Position numbers and translations under genes: made by a program. A DNA stretch of 64,000 nucleotides from JAGVPT01 sp964439265. GTDB lineage: Bacteria; Bacteroidota; Ignavibacteria; UBA10030; UBA8401. The stretch spans positions 58,112 through 122,111 of the forward strand of contig CAYTOA010000004.1 in assembly GCA_964439265.1 (NCBI GenBank), written 5' to 3'. Shown one piece after another: positions 52,729 through 61,841 of the stretch. Every line of letters begins with the position of its first letter. Position 1 is the first letter of the stretch. The notes beneath the pieces were generated by a model that was not told the DNA's origin, made no database searches, and saw only the letters and a list, made by a program, of their open reading frames with translations.

Positions 52729-53933
52729 GCAGAAGGTAATATGAGGACAACGCTTGGGCTCCCGTTCACCTTGGAGAAGTTACTGCAATAAGCTGAAGTT
52801 GTACCCTAGTGTATCAATCGATTGCATGAAAAGCAATGAATGTTTCCCGTTAGTGACAGATTTACCCTAAAATACGGGCTTAACCTTACGGCAGAATACT
52901 GTTAAGGCTACGTTAGAGGTACGCCTTTCGAGATAAATGTCGTAACTATTTGCGGGATCGGAGACTGGGCAGATTTACATCTCGTTAAAGAAGAACATCT
53001 ATGCAGAGGAAAAATACAGACGATGATTCCTTTAGTTCCAATTAACAAACGAGTCATCTACGCCGGTCCTTGAAGATTTCTCCTGTATCCGATCCCTCCT
53101 CAAGCCGATTCGAAACTTACGAGCCACGACTTTGATTACTCTAAGCAAGTACTGATAATCTAACTCCTATGCTGATCGTCGATGTAACCCCTCGCAAGTC
53201 CGCTTGTCATTCGCATCCTGTATTCGGATTGGATTCAACCAAACAGAGTAGAGCATTATGCCGTTGGGTCATCTTAAATCCGGGATACGAAGTGGATTGA
53301 ACTAGAGAAAGCAGGCGGGGGTATTAAGAAGTCATACCAAATTGCAGGCCTGTGAATGCTCAATAAATTTTGCGCCGTCTTGCTATCAGAATCATTCTTG
53401 CTATAAGGCGATGTGCGGCTCATTGAAATTGCCAAAGCAATAATAGAAGAGCAATCAGTATTCCGATGAATTTGGGCTAGGAATTCTCTGATACGCCCTT
53501 GTTGATCTGCCGGCCGTCCCAGGCCGTTCACGACGAGCCAAAATGAATGCCATCGATCAATTCCAACATCAATGGAGCAACAATGGGATTTTCGAAACTC
53601 CGTCGATGGTTCAAATAGAGCATTGCCGTAAGGAGATAATAGTCATTGTGGAGGGGTTTTTCAAGCCATTTCTCACGTGGTCTGGATTCACTTGTCCCAG
53701 ATCACATCACTGCAAACGTAGGATGGATAGGAAAAGAGGAAGGCGCAAATTGTAGAACCGCTGGTGATGGAAGGTTCTCAATGATCTTCAAGAAAATGGC
53801 GGGATGCCAGGAACGAGTTATGGACGGCTAAGTCATCATATCGTGTAAGCCGTAGCCATAGTATACTGACTCAGATATATCCGACAGTGAGATATGAAAG
53901 AGACCATGAAAACTTCAAGCGTGCTACTCACGA
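52729..53933. other. Gene-poor stretch of 1.2 kb
   Basis: Only short frames (for example 53274-53531 minus and 53543-53755 plus) without signal sequences, motifs or ribosome-binding sites. I see no RNA gene or inverted-repeat end here. The DNA next to a tRNA attachment site is a usual place for remnants of earlier insertions, but no remnant can be named. Confidence 0.5.
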
Positions 53934-53967
53934 AAAAGCCCGAAACCACATCTGATTTCGGGCTTTT
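53934..53967 (-). terminator. Intrinsic terminator just downstream of the tRNA-Lys fragment
   Basis: A 12-bp stem AAAAGCCCGAAA / TTTCGGGCTTTT with a 10-base loop, ending in T-rich sequence on both strands. It lies three bases after the 3' end of the tRNA fragment on the minus strand, so it is probably the original tRNA terminator. It can work in both directions. Confidence 0.85.
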
Positions 53968-53970
53968 CTG

Positions 53971-54014
53971 TGCACCCACCAGGACTCGAACCTGGAACCC
54001 ACTGATTAAGAGTC
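53971..54014 (-). other. 3' fragment of a tRNA-Lys(CUU) gene, probable integration attachment site
   Basis: On the minus strand this reads GA-CTCTTAA-TCAGT (anticodon loop and 3' stem), variable loop GGGTT, T arm CCAGG-TTCGAGT-CCTGG, acceptor TGGGTGC and discriminator A. The 5' half (acceptor strand, D arm, 5' anticodon stem) is absent: the sequence before GACTCTTAATC is CACACGA and shows no D arm. This is the form left when an element integrates into the 3' half of a tRNA gene. The intact copy should lie at the other end of the element, to the right of this window. Confidence 0.8.
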
Positions 54015-54447
54015 GTGTCGGAGTTCTAATCCACTCAATTTAAGCGCTTTTACTCCGACTTTCCACTGAAATTTTACATAAAATGCTACAATTTTGCTAC
54101 ATCACCTATCGGCGAGCATCGCCAAGTATCAGCCGACACCTGCCGGGAATTATGCTACAATTATGCTACAATTATCTTTTATGGAAGTCAAGTAAATTTT
54201 CTCAATAAGAATCCCATTTTGGCAAAGGCGTGGTAGCTCACTCAATTTCTGTGGGCGGCACAATGTCATCCAGTCGCCCGGCAACACCTTCCCATCCATC
54301 AGACTCGCTTCTCGGCTCTATACTCTCTACATCGGGAAGGATATGAAAAATGAAAGGCACTTGGCAAACATATGTGCCACATGTACAACGACTCCAAAGT
54401 TACTGCAAAAATTCCAAATCCGCGATCGCGTTGCTCTGTGTCGCGGT
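54015..54447. other. Non-coding stretch next to the attachment site
   Basis: Contains the TGCTACA repeats described separately. No integrase gene is found within this stretch. The right end overlaps the downstream region of the lipoprotein gene at 54448. Confidence 0.5.
54083..54170. repeat. Pairs of TGCTACA direct repeats
   Basis: ATGCTACAATTTTGCTACA at 54083-54101 and ATGCTACAATTATGCTACA at 54152-54170: the same 19-base unit twice, one base different, each containing two TGCTACA boxes ten bases apart. Such pairs close to a tRNA attachment site look like arm-type binding sites of a tyrosine integrase (inference). Confidence 0.6.
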
Positions 54448-55329
54448 TTACTTAACCTCAGTAAGAAAGTACCGATCTTCGATTTTTCGGATCGTCAGAG
54501 TTTCGTCCTGCACGCCAACCTTTTCATATGTAGTCTTCACCAAGCATCTGGCCGATTGGCCGTCATCAGAAGGTGACACCGATACGATTTCAGAATTTAT
54601 GATTTTTCCGGCACTGCCGATCCACGTTTGATTCCCGTCCACATACTCTTGAAGTGCAGTTCCAGATAAACTGTTTCCCCCTGGTCGGTAGACCTCTTCC
54701 AAGTGAGCATAATCTTTCTTATCAATCAGTTCATTCATTCTTATCAGCAAGGCTGAAGCATTGTCCTTAAATTGTGCCTCGATAGATTTGGCCGCGGTGG
54801 CGTAGGAAGGATAGTCAGCAGCTGAACCGATAACAACATCGTACACTATTCCACCTATTCCCATATCCCCACCAAAAGAGCCAATGTAAAGTCCGTAGAA
54901 TCCTTCGTCAAGGGGCTTTTGTGGTATAACAAGATACATATCTTGCTTTTCTTCGATAGGTTTCACTTCAATGTCAATTTGGTTTTTGGGAAGCCACAAA
55001 TTTATTTTTAACTCGTTCGAGCCAAAGATTCCGGAAATTTGTGTCTCTCTCACGAAATTCAGCCGGACGAGGCCCACAGCGTCCGGATTAACGCCCTTTT
55101 TATAGACAACAAAGTCTTTCAAGGAGCCACATTCAAAGCCTGAAGGGCCGGTCAGTCCAGGAATGGGGCTCAGCATATTCCCCGCAACTCTTACGGTCTG
55201 GCCTAAAATCAATGTCTGCCCGTGATTAGTATCTGCATAAATTCCATAAGCATCTGGAAGTGTTTTGCTACACCCTACCATGGATAAAACAATTATCACC
55301 ACTGAGAGGAAATAGCTCGCGCGCCTCAT
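54448..55329 (-). CDS. Hypothetical lipoprotein
   Basis: A 293-residue lipoprotein from the ATG at 55329, which follows GGAGGTG by four bases and overlaps the stop of the upstream gene (ATGA). The lipobox LSMVGC follows a basic N-terminus (MRRASYFL). The N-terminal half reads as a beta-rich domain (GQTVRVAGNMLSP, IDIEVKPIEEKQDMYLVIPQ), the rest as an NTF2-like domain of the kind that starts with a helix (SALLIRMNELIDKKDYAHLEEVY) and ends with strands (SARCLVKTTYEKVG, LTIRKIEDRYFLTEV). No family name. Coupled to the BNR protein, with which it may act at the cell surface. Confidence 0.8.
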   Translation of the reverse strand: MRRASYFLSVVIIVLSMVGCSKTLPDAYGIYADTNHGQTLILGQTVRVAGNMLSPIPGLTGPSGFECGSLKDFVVYKKGVNPDAVGLVRLNFVRETQISGIFGSNELKINLWLPKNQIDIEVKPIEEKQDMYLVIPQKPLDEGFYGLYIGSFGGDMGIGGIVYDVVIGSAADYPSYATAAKSIEAQFKDNASALLIRMNELIDKKDYAHLEEVYRPGGNSLSGTALQEYVDGNQTWIGSAGKIINSEIVSVSPSDDGQSARCLVKTTYEKVGVQDETLTIRKIEDRYFLTEVK

Positions 55330-57536
55330 TGTACACCTCCGATTCGTTTCCAAGTTTTGCCTTCATCTTGAGATCTCCAGAGACCGTGACTCCCACCTAC
55401 AAATAAAACTCGGCCTGCTTCAGTAATCATTTGGCTAACCCCACAAATCTTTTCTACGTCTTGCGAACCATTGTTTTGGACAACATCATGAGCATATATC
55501 TGATGCCAAGTTTCACCAGCGTCCTGGGTTTCGTACACTTTGCTTGCAGTTTCGCGCCAAGAATTTTTGACTTGGTTGTGGGAGACGGTCGCAATGAAAA
55601 AATTTGACGGATTATTCGGATTCGGAAAGACCTCTTGACTCCATTGCTCGTTTGGGAAAGAATAGACCTTTTGCCAGGTGCTCCCCATGTCGGAAGATTT
55701 TATGATGCTCGCGGACGCTTTGATACCCGAAAGCGTTGGTTCTGATTTGCCCACAACTGCAAGTATCTGCCCATTGTGGAACGACACCAGCTTGAACGGC
55801 TTCCGGTAACCTTCACTGATCCCTTGCACCATATTTGATAAAGCTTTCGATTTATCAACCCAAGTCCAACCGCCATCGGTACTCAATTGTCCACTACCAG
55901 TGAAAAGCAACTTATTATTTTCCTCCGCGACCACGACATCTGGGGCAAGCACTTTAAGATCGACGGACTGGCCCTGTCCAGTCGAAGGGTCATACTGATA
56001 GCGGTAGAGGTGATACTCGTTTACCCCCACGCAGTAATACCAAACATTCTTGTTCTGGGGATCCAAAGTGATTCTCGACATCGAACCATTGGCGTACCGA
56101 AAATTTATCCCTGGTACATTTGTCCAATTCAAGCCGCCATCGTTTGTGGTTCGTACACATTTAGCGCTGCCATACATCCATATCTCCGTTGGCAGGCCGC
56201 TGCGAACGAGCGCCTGCTCACCACAATCCGCTTTTTCAACTATCTCCCAAGAGTAACCGCCATCCTGCGACATGGAAATGAATGTCGGACGAGTCCATTG
56301 CTGGATTTGGTCAGAGGAGTAGAGGTTGGCAGTTGCTGCAAAAATCGTGGGATGACCCTTCATTGAGCCGACCCATACGTTATCAACCTCAGAATGGGTC
56401 AGGACTCCATAGTTCAAGCCGATGAGGATCCCTTTTGAATCAAGATACCCTATCCTAAAAATATCTCCTGAATCCTCATTGAAGCGAAACAGGAGAAACA
56501 GACCATCGTGTTTAGCGTACCCAAGAACGCCGAGAAGGATTTGAGGATAGTATTTACCACTCTTTATCGGCAAGTACTTCCAATTCGTTCCATTTGTGGA
56601 ACTATAAATCGAGTCCGCAGTAGCAAGAATGATTTGTTTCGAACCGACAAATGCGTTTATCAATTTGCCACTTCCAGCGATACCGACACCACTGCTCTTC
56701 CAAGAAACACCGTCATCGTCGCTTCGGAATAGTCCGCCCGTTACCGTGCCTGCAAGCAAAAAGGGTTTGTCCCAGTTCACAAATACAAGAACAGAACATC
56801 CCACGGGCAGCTTGGACGCAGTCCTACCTTTACCTCGAACAATTTCAGTAGGTAAGCCGGTTTCCGACCTCTTCCATGTAATCCCTTTATCGGTCGAGAT
56901 GTAAATTGTTCCTCTGACCCGTGCATAATAGTATGACGGTGTTCGTGAGTTAACCATGAACTGGCTAACTTGTTCAGTGAACAAGGTAGCTTTCCAGGTG
57001 AAACCGCCGTCGGATGTTTTGATCAACCCAGTTTCTGTCGCTGCAAAAATTTCTTGCGAATTTTCCGGATTAATGTACAATAGCCAAGGTTTGCCAATAT
57101 AATTTGGCAAAGTCTTCCAATTTGCAGGCGGGTACTCAAGCGATATCCATGTTTTCCCACCATCGAGCGACTTTATCATGAGTGACTCGTTAATGTATGT
57201 TTTTGTAGTGATTGCGTAAATCACATTGTCATCCTTTGGATCGACGGCTATGCATTGCACATTTTGGGCAATTTGGTCCCAAGTGTCCGCCTCACCTGTT
57301 GAGTTGCGGTACAGATTGTTTCCAAAAATGAGATATATAGAACCATTCGAACCCGAGACAAAAAAGTTCGAATTCGAGATCTGGTTGTTTTGGAAGGCCG
57401 TTTCTTGAGATGGCTGGGATAGTGTTACGGTGATTATAAGAAAGCCTGCGGCGATAACGATCAAAAGGCAAGAGCAACAGGGGAGCAAGTGATGTGTGAT
57501 TTCATAGCCAGAATAGAAACCTGATTTCAAACTCAT
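55326..57536 (-). CDS. Exported BNR-repeat (sortilin/VPS10-like) protein
   Basis: A 736-residue exported protein with an N-terminal hydrophobic segment (about 17-38). It is a long beta-propeller with Asp-box (BNR) repeats: SLDGGKTWISL, TSDGGFTWKAT, STDKGITWKRS, SDDDGVSWKSS, SQDGGYSWEIV, TNDGGLNWTNV, STDGGWTWVDK, SSDMGSTWQKV, TQDAGETWHQI, SQDEGKTWKRI. The catalytic residues of sialidases are not recognisable. Proteins like this are common on the surface of Ignavibacteria and other Bacteroidota. AAAAGGAC upstream supports the start. It lacks a T9SS tail. Confidence 0.85.
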   Translation of the reverse strand: MSLKSGFYSGYEITHHLLPCCSCLLIVIAAGFLIITVTLSQPSQETAFQNNQISNSNFFVSGSNGSIYLIFGNNLYRNSTGEADTWDQIAQNVQCIAVDPKDDNVIYAITTKTYINESLMIKSLDGGKTWISLEYPPANWKTLPNYIGKPWLLYINPENSQEIFAATETGLIKTSDGGFTWKATLFTEQVSQFMVNSRTPSYYYARVRGTIYISTDKGITWKRSETGLPTEIVRGKGRTASKLPVGCSVLVFVNWDKPFLLAGTVTGGLFRSDDDGVSWKSSGVGIAGSGKLINAFVGSKQIILATADSIYSSTNGTNWKYLPIKSGKYYPQILLGVLGYAKHDGLFLLFRFNEDSGDIFRIGYLDSKGILIGLNYGVLTHSEVDNVWVGSMKGHPTIFAATANLYSSDQIQQWTRPTFISMSQDGGYSWEIVEKADCGEQALVRSGLPTEIWMYGSAKCVRTTNDGGLNWTNVPGINFRYANGSMSRITLDPQNKNVWYYCVGVNEYHLYRYQYDPSTGQGQSVDLKVLAPDVVVAEENNKLLFTGSGQLSTDGGWTWVDKSKALSNMVQGISEGYRKPFKLVSFHNGQILAVVGKSEPTLSGIKASASIIKSSDMGSTWQKVYSFPNEQWSQEVFPNPNNPSNFFIATVSHNQVKNSWRETASKVYETQDAGETWHQIYAHDVVQNNGSQDVEKICGVSQMITEAGRVLFVGGSHGLWRSQDEGKTWKRIGGVQ

Positions 57537-57713
57537 AAAATGTCCTTTTAAGTTCCACTAATACTGTGGTCAAAATAGTTTTTAAATTCATTTCCGTATC
57601 GATCTTTATAAATAAAAAACAAGCTTAACATACCACGTTAGTTTGTGCAGCTGACAAACCGGCAATAAGCTGCTGCGACAAGCGGCAATTTGTTAGTTGT
57701 AATTGCCCCATCA

Positions 57714-59054
57714 TTATTTCAAGAGCAACATTTTCTTCACCTGCACGAAATGATTATTAGGATCCGTCGTGCTAACAGCATTGATACGATAGAAATAGAT
57801 TCCACTCGATACCTCTGCGTTCCATTTCACCCCGTACCAACCGGCTGCTTGTTCCCTATTGACTAATTCCGCGACAACCTGACCGAGCGCATTATAAACT
57901 CGTAAACTTACACGACTCGTGATCGGGAGGCTGTATTGAAGCGTGGTCGACGGATTAAAAGGATTTGGAAAGTTTTGCTTGAGTGAAAACTCTTTAGGGA
58001 TTTCACTTGCCGGTTCTTCAACTGCCGTTAATGTCCCATTTCCTGAGACGGAGAGTGTGTCTATCAGGCTCAGAGCATTGGAACTGACGAGTATTAAACC
58101 AGAAGCAGTGCCCGCCGATGACGGTGTAAACCGCAATGTGTCGAAAAAAAACTGGGATGGAAGTATATTATTGCTCGTGGGACGAACATTGAAGGCTGCA
58201 CTAGTTGACAATATACTTGTTATCTTCAACGTATCTTTTCCAGTGTTGGAGATTTTGATGACAGTGTCTTTGAAACTCCCAATTTCGACTGTTCCAAAAG
58301 ATACTAACTTACTACTGTATGAAGTTACGGAGTTATAAAGCGCAACATCCCCGATCGGTTTACTCCATAAATAATCCGATGATTCTGTTCTTACCCATAT
58401 TGTATCTTGCCGATTCCAATTGTTGAGCGTCGCATGAACTGTTGCATATCCTGATCCAAAAACACCGTTGAGCGATGACATGGGTAAACCCTGCCCAAGA
58501 AGAACTGCATTAGGATTATTTCCGACAACCACTTCTGCTCCACGTATCCATCTTGTAGGATATTTAAGGTCAACAGGGGAACTCCACCTACCTTGAATAT
58601 CCTGTGTCCTCAGATGCACATACTGACCTGGCGATAAATTAACGCTTAATATGTTCAACGGAATACTCTGAGCCGCAGTTATCGGGACAGAAGTTCCCCT
58701 TCCTTTTCCGGGATCAGAACCAACAAAATATTCAACATAGTTCACAACTGCCGACCTATTCACCCCAACGCCCGTAAACGTTGTTGCACGGGCAGCGCTC
58801 CATATTCCATTACCATTCTTAAATCTAATGAAAACAGCTTCGTTGGTCGCTAAGTGTAGATTAAGAATAGTTCCAAGAACGGTGGTGGATGGATTTAGTA
58901 TAGAAATCGGAATCCCTTTCCCAACACCTGGATCACTGCCGACAAAATATTCACCGGTGGTTATTTGTGATTGTCTCGTAATCACCTGAGCGTTGATATT
59001 AAAACACACAGATAGAAATACCAAGACAATCGCAAGCATTCGCAATTTAATCAT
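57714..59054 (-). CDS. T9SS type A sorting domain-containing surface protein
   Basis: A 446-residue secreted protein. Signal peptide (MIKLRMLAIVLVFLSVCFNINA). Three related segments of about 100 residues begin YFVGSDPGVGKGIPI, YFVGSDPGKGRGTSVPI and VVVGNNPNAVLLGQGL. Then a HYDIN/choice-of-anchor-D type domain follows (SFGTVEIGSFKDTVIKISNT). The C-terminal 85 residues are the type A signal: LKQNFPNPFNPSTTLQYSLP, VSLRVYNALGQVV, and an end of YFYRINAV...VKKMLLLK. It is exported through the Sec system and then the type IX secretion system to the surface. AAGGAG six bases before ATG supports the start. It follows the beta-helix gene by 14 bases. Confidence 0.92.
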   Translation of the reverse strand: MIKLRMLAIVLVFLSVCFNINAQVITRQSQITTGEYFVGSDPGVGKGIPISILNPSTTVLGTILNLHLATNEAVFIRFKNGNGIWSAARATTFTGVGVNRSAVVNYVEYFVGSDPGKGRGTSVPITAAQSIPLNILSVNLSPGQYVHLRTQDIQGRWSSPVDLKYPTRWIRGAEVVVGNNPNAVLLGQGLPMSSLNGVFGSGYATVHATLNNWNRQDTIWVRTESSDYLWSKPIGDVALYNSVTSYSSKLVSFGTVEIGSFKDTVIKISNTGKDTLKITSILSTSAAFNVRPTSNNILPSQFFFDTLRFTPSSAGTASGLILVSSNALSLIDTLSVSGNGTLTAVEEPASEIPKEFSLKQNFPNPFNPSTTLQYSLPITSRVSLRVYNALGQVVAELVNREQAAGWYGVKWNAEVSSGIYFYRINAVSTTDPNNHFVQVKKMLLLK

Positions 59055-59068
59055 TGCCTACTCCTTTT

Positions 59069-59908
59069 TTAGTATCTCGACTGAGCGGTTGCTTGTACAT
59101 TTACCGAGCCATCAGGATTCAAATAGATGCGAAGATTTGTTACGACTGGAAAAACTGGTGCGTCTGGGCCACCATAATATCCCATGTCAGAGCGAGAACC
59201 GTCGGGATCGTAGATGTCGGGCTTCCCAGTATCAATACATGGAGACCCACCACTGAGAGTGAAGTCCGTTGAGGAGGTAAACTGTGGATTGGAAGAAATA
59301 CAGCCGCTATAACCACCTACACCTACTCCGAACACAGAGTAGAGACCATTCAATGTACCGTAAATATCGATGACGGTATACGGATTAGAAGTACTACTAG
59401 TATTTGCCCAAAGTATGCAATTTATAAAAGTACCAGTCGATCCAGACGATATATAAGCCTGAGAACTAGAATATTTGTTATTCACCAAGTCGCAGTTCTG
59501 AATGATTGCCGTGGTTCCCCCAGTTATGTTTACACCGTATTTAGGTGAGTTCCAGACAACACAATTGGTAACGGTTCCACCCGACATGGTTATACCGTTG
59601 CCAGTGTTGCTCGAAATAGCAAACCACATCATCTTGCCGGAAGACATACTCACTGCAGGGTCGGCGTTGGCAACGATTTGAGTATTCTCATAACCAGAAC
59701 CTTGCACCACGATGCTTGTTGATATATTTATCTGCTCATTATAGACACCGGGAATTACCTTCACTGTATCGCCAGCAAGAGCGGCATTGACTCCCGCCTG
59801 AATGCTTGTGTACTCCCCCAAGCCGGATTTGTCCACGATGATTGTGTTGGATAATAACGATTGAACCGCTAACAAAAGAAGAGCGAAGAACTTAGTGGAG
59901 CGTGTCAT
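59069..59908 (-). CDS. Secreted right-handed beta-helix protein
   Basis: A 279-residue exported protein; start taken as the ATG at 59908, eight bases after AAAGGG (an ATG at 59926 would add six residues). Signal peptide (FFALLLLAVQSLLS), then a parallel beta-helix: SIQAGVNAALAGDTVKVIPG, VYNEQINISTSIVVQGSGY, NTGNGITMSGGTVTNCVV, and the terminal SPCIDTGKPDIYDPDGSR-SDMGYYGG found in right-handed beta-helix/DUF1565-like proteins. It may bind polysaccharide. No catalytic site recognised. Probably co-transcribed with the T9SS protein. Confidence 0.85.
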   Translation of the reverse strand: MTRSTKFFALLLLAVQSLLSNTIIVDKSGLGEYTSIQAGVNAALAGDTVKVIPGVYNEQINISTSIVVQGSGYENTQIVANADPAVSMSSGKMMWFAISSNTGNGITMSGGTVTNCVVWNSPKYGVNITGGTTAIIQNCDLVNNKYSSSQAYISSGSTGTFINCILWANTSSTSNPYTVIDIYGTLNGLYSVFGVGVGGYSGCISSNPQFTSSTDFTLSGGSPCIDTGKPDIYDPDGSRSDMGYYGGPDAPVFPVVTNLRIYLNPDGSVNVQATAQSRY

Positions 59909-60324
59909 GGGCATGTCCCTTTCCATTAGTTAAAAGCTGAGAGAACAATTGTATTTTCCGTAAGGTTGAGATTTGCTTCTTCCACAGCTTTGCATACCGC
60001 CGTATAGGCTGAGAAATTTCATAAGATTTCAGCGTTCCATCGAGACCGTCCTTCTTCATTGAATGAGATTCGAAATGATTTCCTACAAAAAACACATGGA
60101 TACTACTTGTATATTTCAACATTAGTCACACTTTTCGGAAATTATTTAACAAATTTATTTATAAAAGTGATTACCCCGAAGCGACCGGATTACTCACTGG
60201 GCCGTTATCCCCTTTCGCTCCTTTATATTTGCTTAAAAGGCATAGAAATAAAAAACCCGTCAAAAGTGAGACGGGTGTGGTCAAACGCTGGAATAGTTGG
60301 GATTGTGTGGGCCGCAGAAGGTGT
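59909..60324. other. Intergenic region
   Basis: Holds the terminator at 60251-60276 and should carry the promoter of the beta-helix/T9SS pair. A 76-codon minus-strand frame (59892-60122) overlaps the region and shows no features of a protein. Confidence 0.5.
60251..60276 (-). terminator. Intrinsic terminator after the anti-sigma-like gene
   Basis: On the minus strand ACCCGTC / GACGGGT (7 bp, 8-base loop) followed by TTTTTATTT. It lies about 50 bases after the stop of the gene ending at 60325. Confidence 0.85.
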
Positions 60325-61800
60325 TTATGGTAGCACTAGGTGTTTTGAGGATTTTTTGTTGAAAGTCGGATAATTCACAAACTTCTCCCCATCCCACCAC
60401 CGAACATTGTGCTTAAGTTTGTTGTAATACTCTGCCGTGAGCGGTTCCAAATTATATTTTCCGGACTGCAATGCTTCGGAATATTTTTTTTGAAAACCAC
60501 TTCCAGGGACGACGCTGACCACTTCTAAACGTTTATTAAGGGTGTAAAAAATGCCATTCATTGCACTCCAGCCATCATCTTCTGTCGTTGCGATCTTAAC
60601 AAAATCCTCCCCTTCCAACGGCTCCATATCCCCAATCCCGTTATATTTGACAGCCCTTAAGTCTAGACACAGAGATGTGGGGGGGAATAGACAATAAAAC
60701 AGTTCCTGAGCCCGCCGTCCATCCATAAATCCAGTAAATGAAACAGATGTTGGGCCGGAAATGGAATCAGGGTCTAACGCAGCAACAAAAACAGCGTTTT
60801 CGAAATTGTTAATTCCCGTGAACAAAAGTTCTTTCTTCCTATCGCCGTCAACGTCGCTTGCAAAAAGCTTCTGAATTTCACCGACATGCCAATAAAGCTG
60901 AACCTCTTTTTTTTGTACCGGGTCTATTTCAGCGATGCATGACGGATAAGCGTTAGGATAGCCGAACGCGACAAAAATCATCGGCTTCTTTAAACCGTAT
61001 CCCGGGACAACAGCAAAATCATAAATTTCTGTTTGTTCAGCATGCATTCTCCCTTTTTCAATGCCGGAAAGATCGGCAGCAAGGGCAAAATGCCATCGCT
61101 CCGTGCCGGCGTTTGAGTAGCATGTCAACGTATTTGTAGTTGCTTGACCCAAATATTTCTCATTGTAAAGATTCGTCAACACTTCGTTTATGCCATCTCC
61201 GTCAACATCGGCAATGAGAAAAGGCCTCATATGTCCGCTTGCAAAATCATCGTTCATGCCGTAATCAGGCGTTCCGACTGCCGGTTTGGTCCAAAGCTTC
61301 GCACCCTCTTTATTATACACCATGAGGACATTATTTATAACTTTTGCGTACATAGGATTTGAATCTAGGCGCGGTGAGAACATGTTGAATGCTAGGACGA
61401 TAGCTACCATGGCAGCGACAGCAAACGAACCTGTCTTAACGGGATGTATCCCTGCGTACCGGATAAACCGGACTGGAAGCGGCGCCCGGCGCTCGGCAAT
61501 AATTTCAAAAGGAGAGGTCAGAAAATCTTTCTTTCCCGGGCGCGTTAGACCCAGCGACGGGAGAAGAAATTGTCTTTTTCGCAAAAGCGTATCGGCGCGC
61601 TCGAAATCTGATTTCGTTGGCGGTTGCTGTATATCCTTATCCAACTCGGCGTACATTTTCCTTTGGAGAGCGACATATTCTGCGGCGAGCATATTCTTCC
61701 GCAGATATATTTCAATCGCACTCTTCTGCTCACCGGTCAATCGATCCGGAAAGCGAATGTACAGGTCAAGTTCTTCTTGTGTATATATCTTTTCGCCCAT
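60325..61800 (-). CDS. Membrane protein with anti-sigma-like cytoplasmic domain and external FG-GAP propeller
   Basis: About 491 residues; start taken at the ATG 61800, one codon after a GTG. The N-terminal 110 residues are cytoplasmic and helical (TQEELDLYIRFPDRLTGEQ), in the layout of anti-sigma factors; no zinc motif. One membrane helix (about 124-141), then an external propeller with FG-GAP/VCBS-type calcium loops (ADVDGDGINEVLTN and DVDGDRKKELLFTG). Together with the upstream gene (61842-62852) it could be a signal-transducing pair, but no ECF sigma factor can be recognised. The external propeller may sense surface state (inference). Confidence 0.75.
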   Translation of the reverse strand: MGEKIYTQEELDLYIRFPDRLTGEQKSAIEIYLRKNMLAAEYVALQRKMYAELDKDIQQPPTKSDFERADTLLRKRQFLLPSLGLTRPGKKDFLTSPFEIIAERRAPLPVRFIRYAGIHPVKTGSFAVAAMVAIVLAFNMFSPRLDSNPMYAKVINNVLMVYNKEGAKLWTKPAVGTPDYGMNDDFASGHMRPFLIADVDGDGINEVLTNLYNEKYLGQATTNTLTCYSNAGTERWHFALAADLSGIEKGRMHAEQTEIYDFAVVPGYGLKKPMIFVAFGYPNAYPSCIAEIDPVQKKEVQLYWHVGEIQKLFASDVDGDRKKELLFTGINNFENAVFVAALDPDSISGPTSVSFTGFMDGRRAQELFYCLFPPTSLCLDLRAVKYNGIGDMEPLEGEDFVKIATTEDDGWSAMNGIFYTLNKRLEVVSVVPGSGFQKKYSEALQSGKYNLEPLTAEYYNKLKHNVRWWDGEKFVNYPTFNKKSSKHLVLP

Positions 61801-61841
61801 CACTTATACTATTTCTACGTTTCTTGCCGCTTTCTGATTAT

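Noticed and set aside
53274..53755. Two short frames in the gene-poor stretch before the attachment site
   Set aside because: No protein-like features; composition looks like chance frames in non-coding DNA.
53971..54090. A functional tRNA-Lys gene
   Set aside because: Only the 3' half from the anticodon loop onward is present; the bases upstream form neither a D arm nor the 5' acceptor strand.
54083..54170. TGCTACA repeats as a CRISPR array
   Set aside because: Only two 19-base units 50 bases apart, each made of short boxes; no regular spacers and no cas genes.
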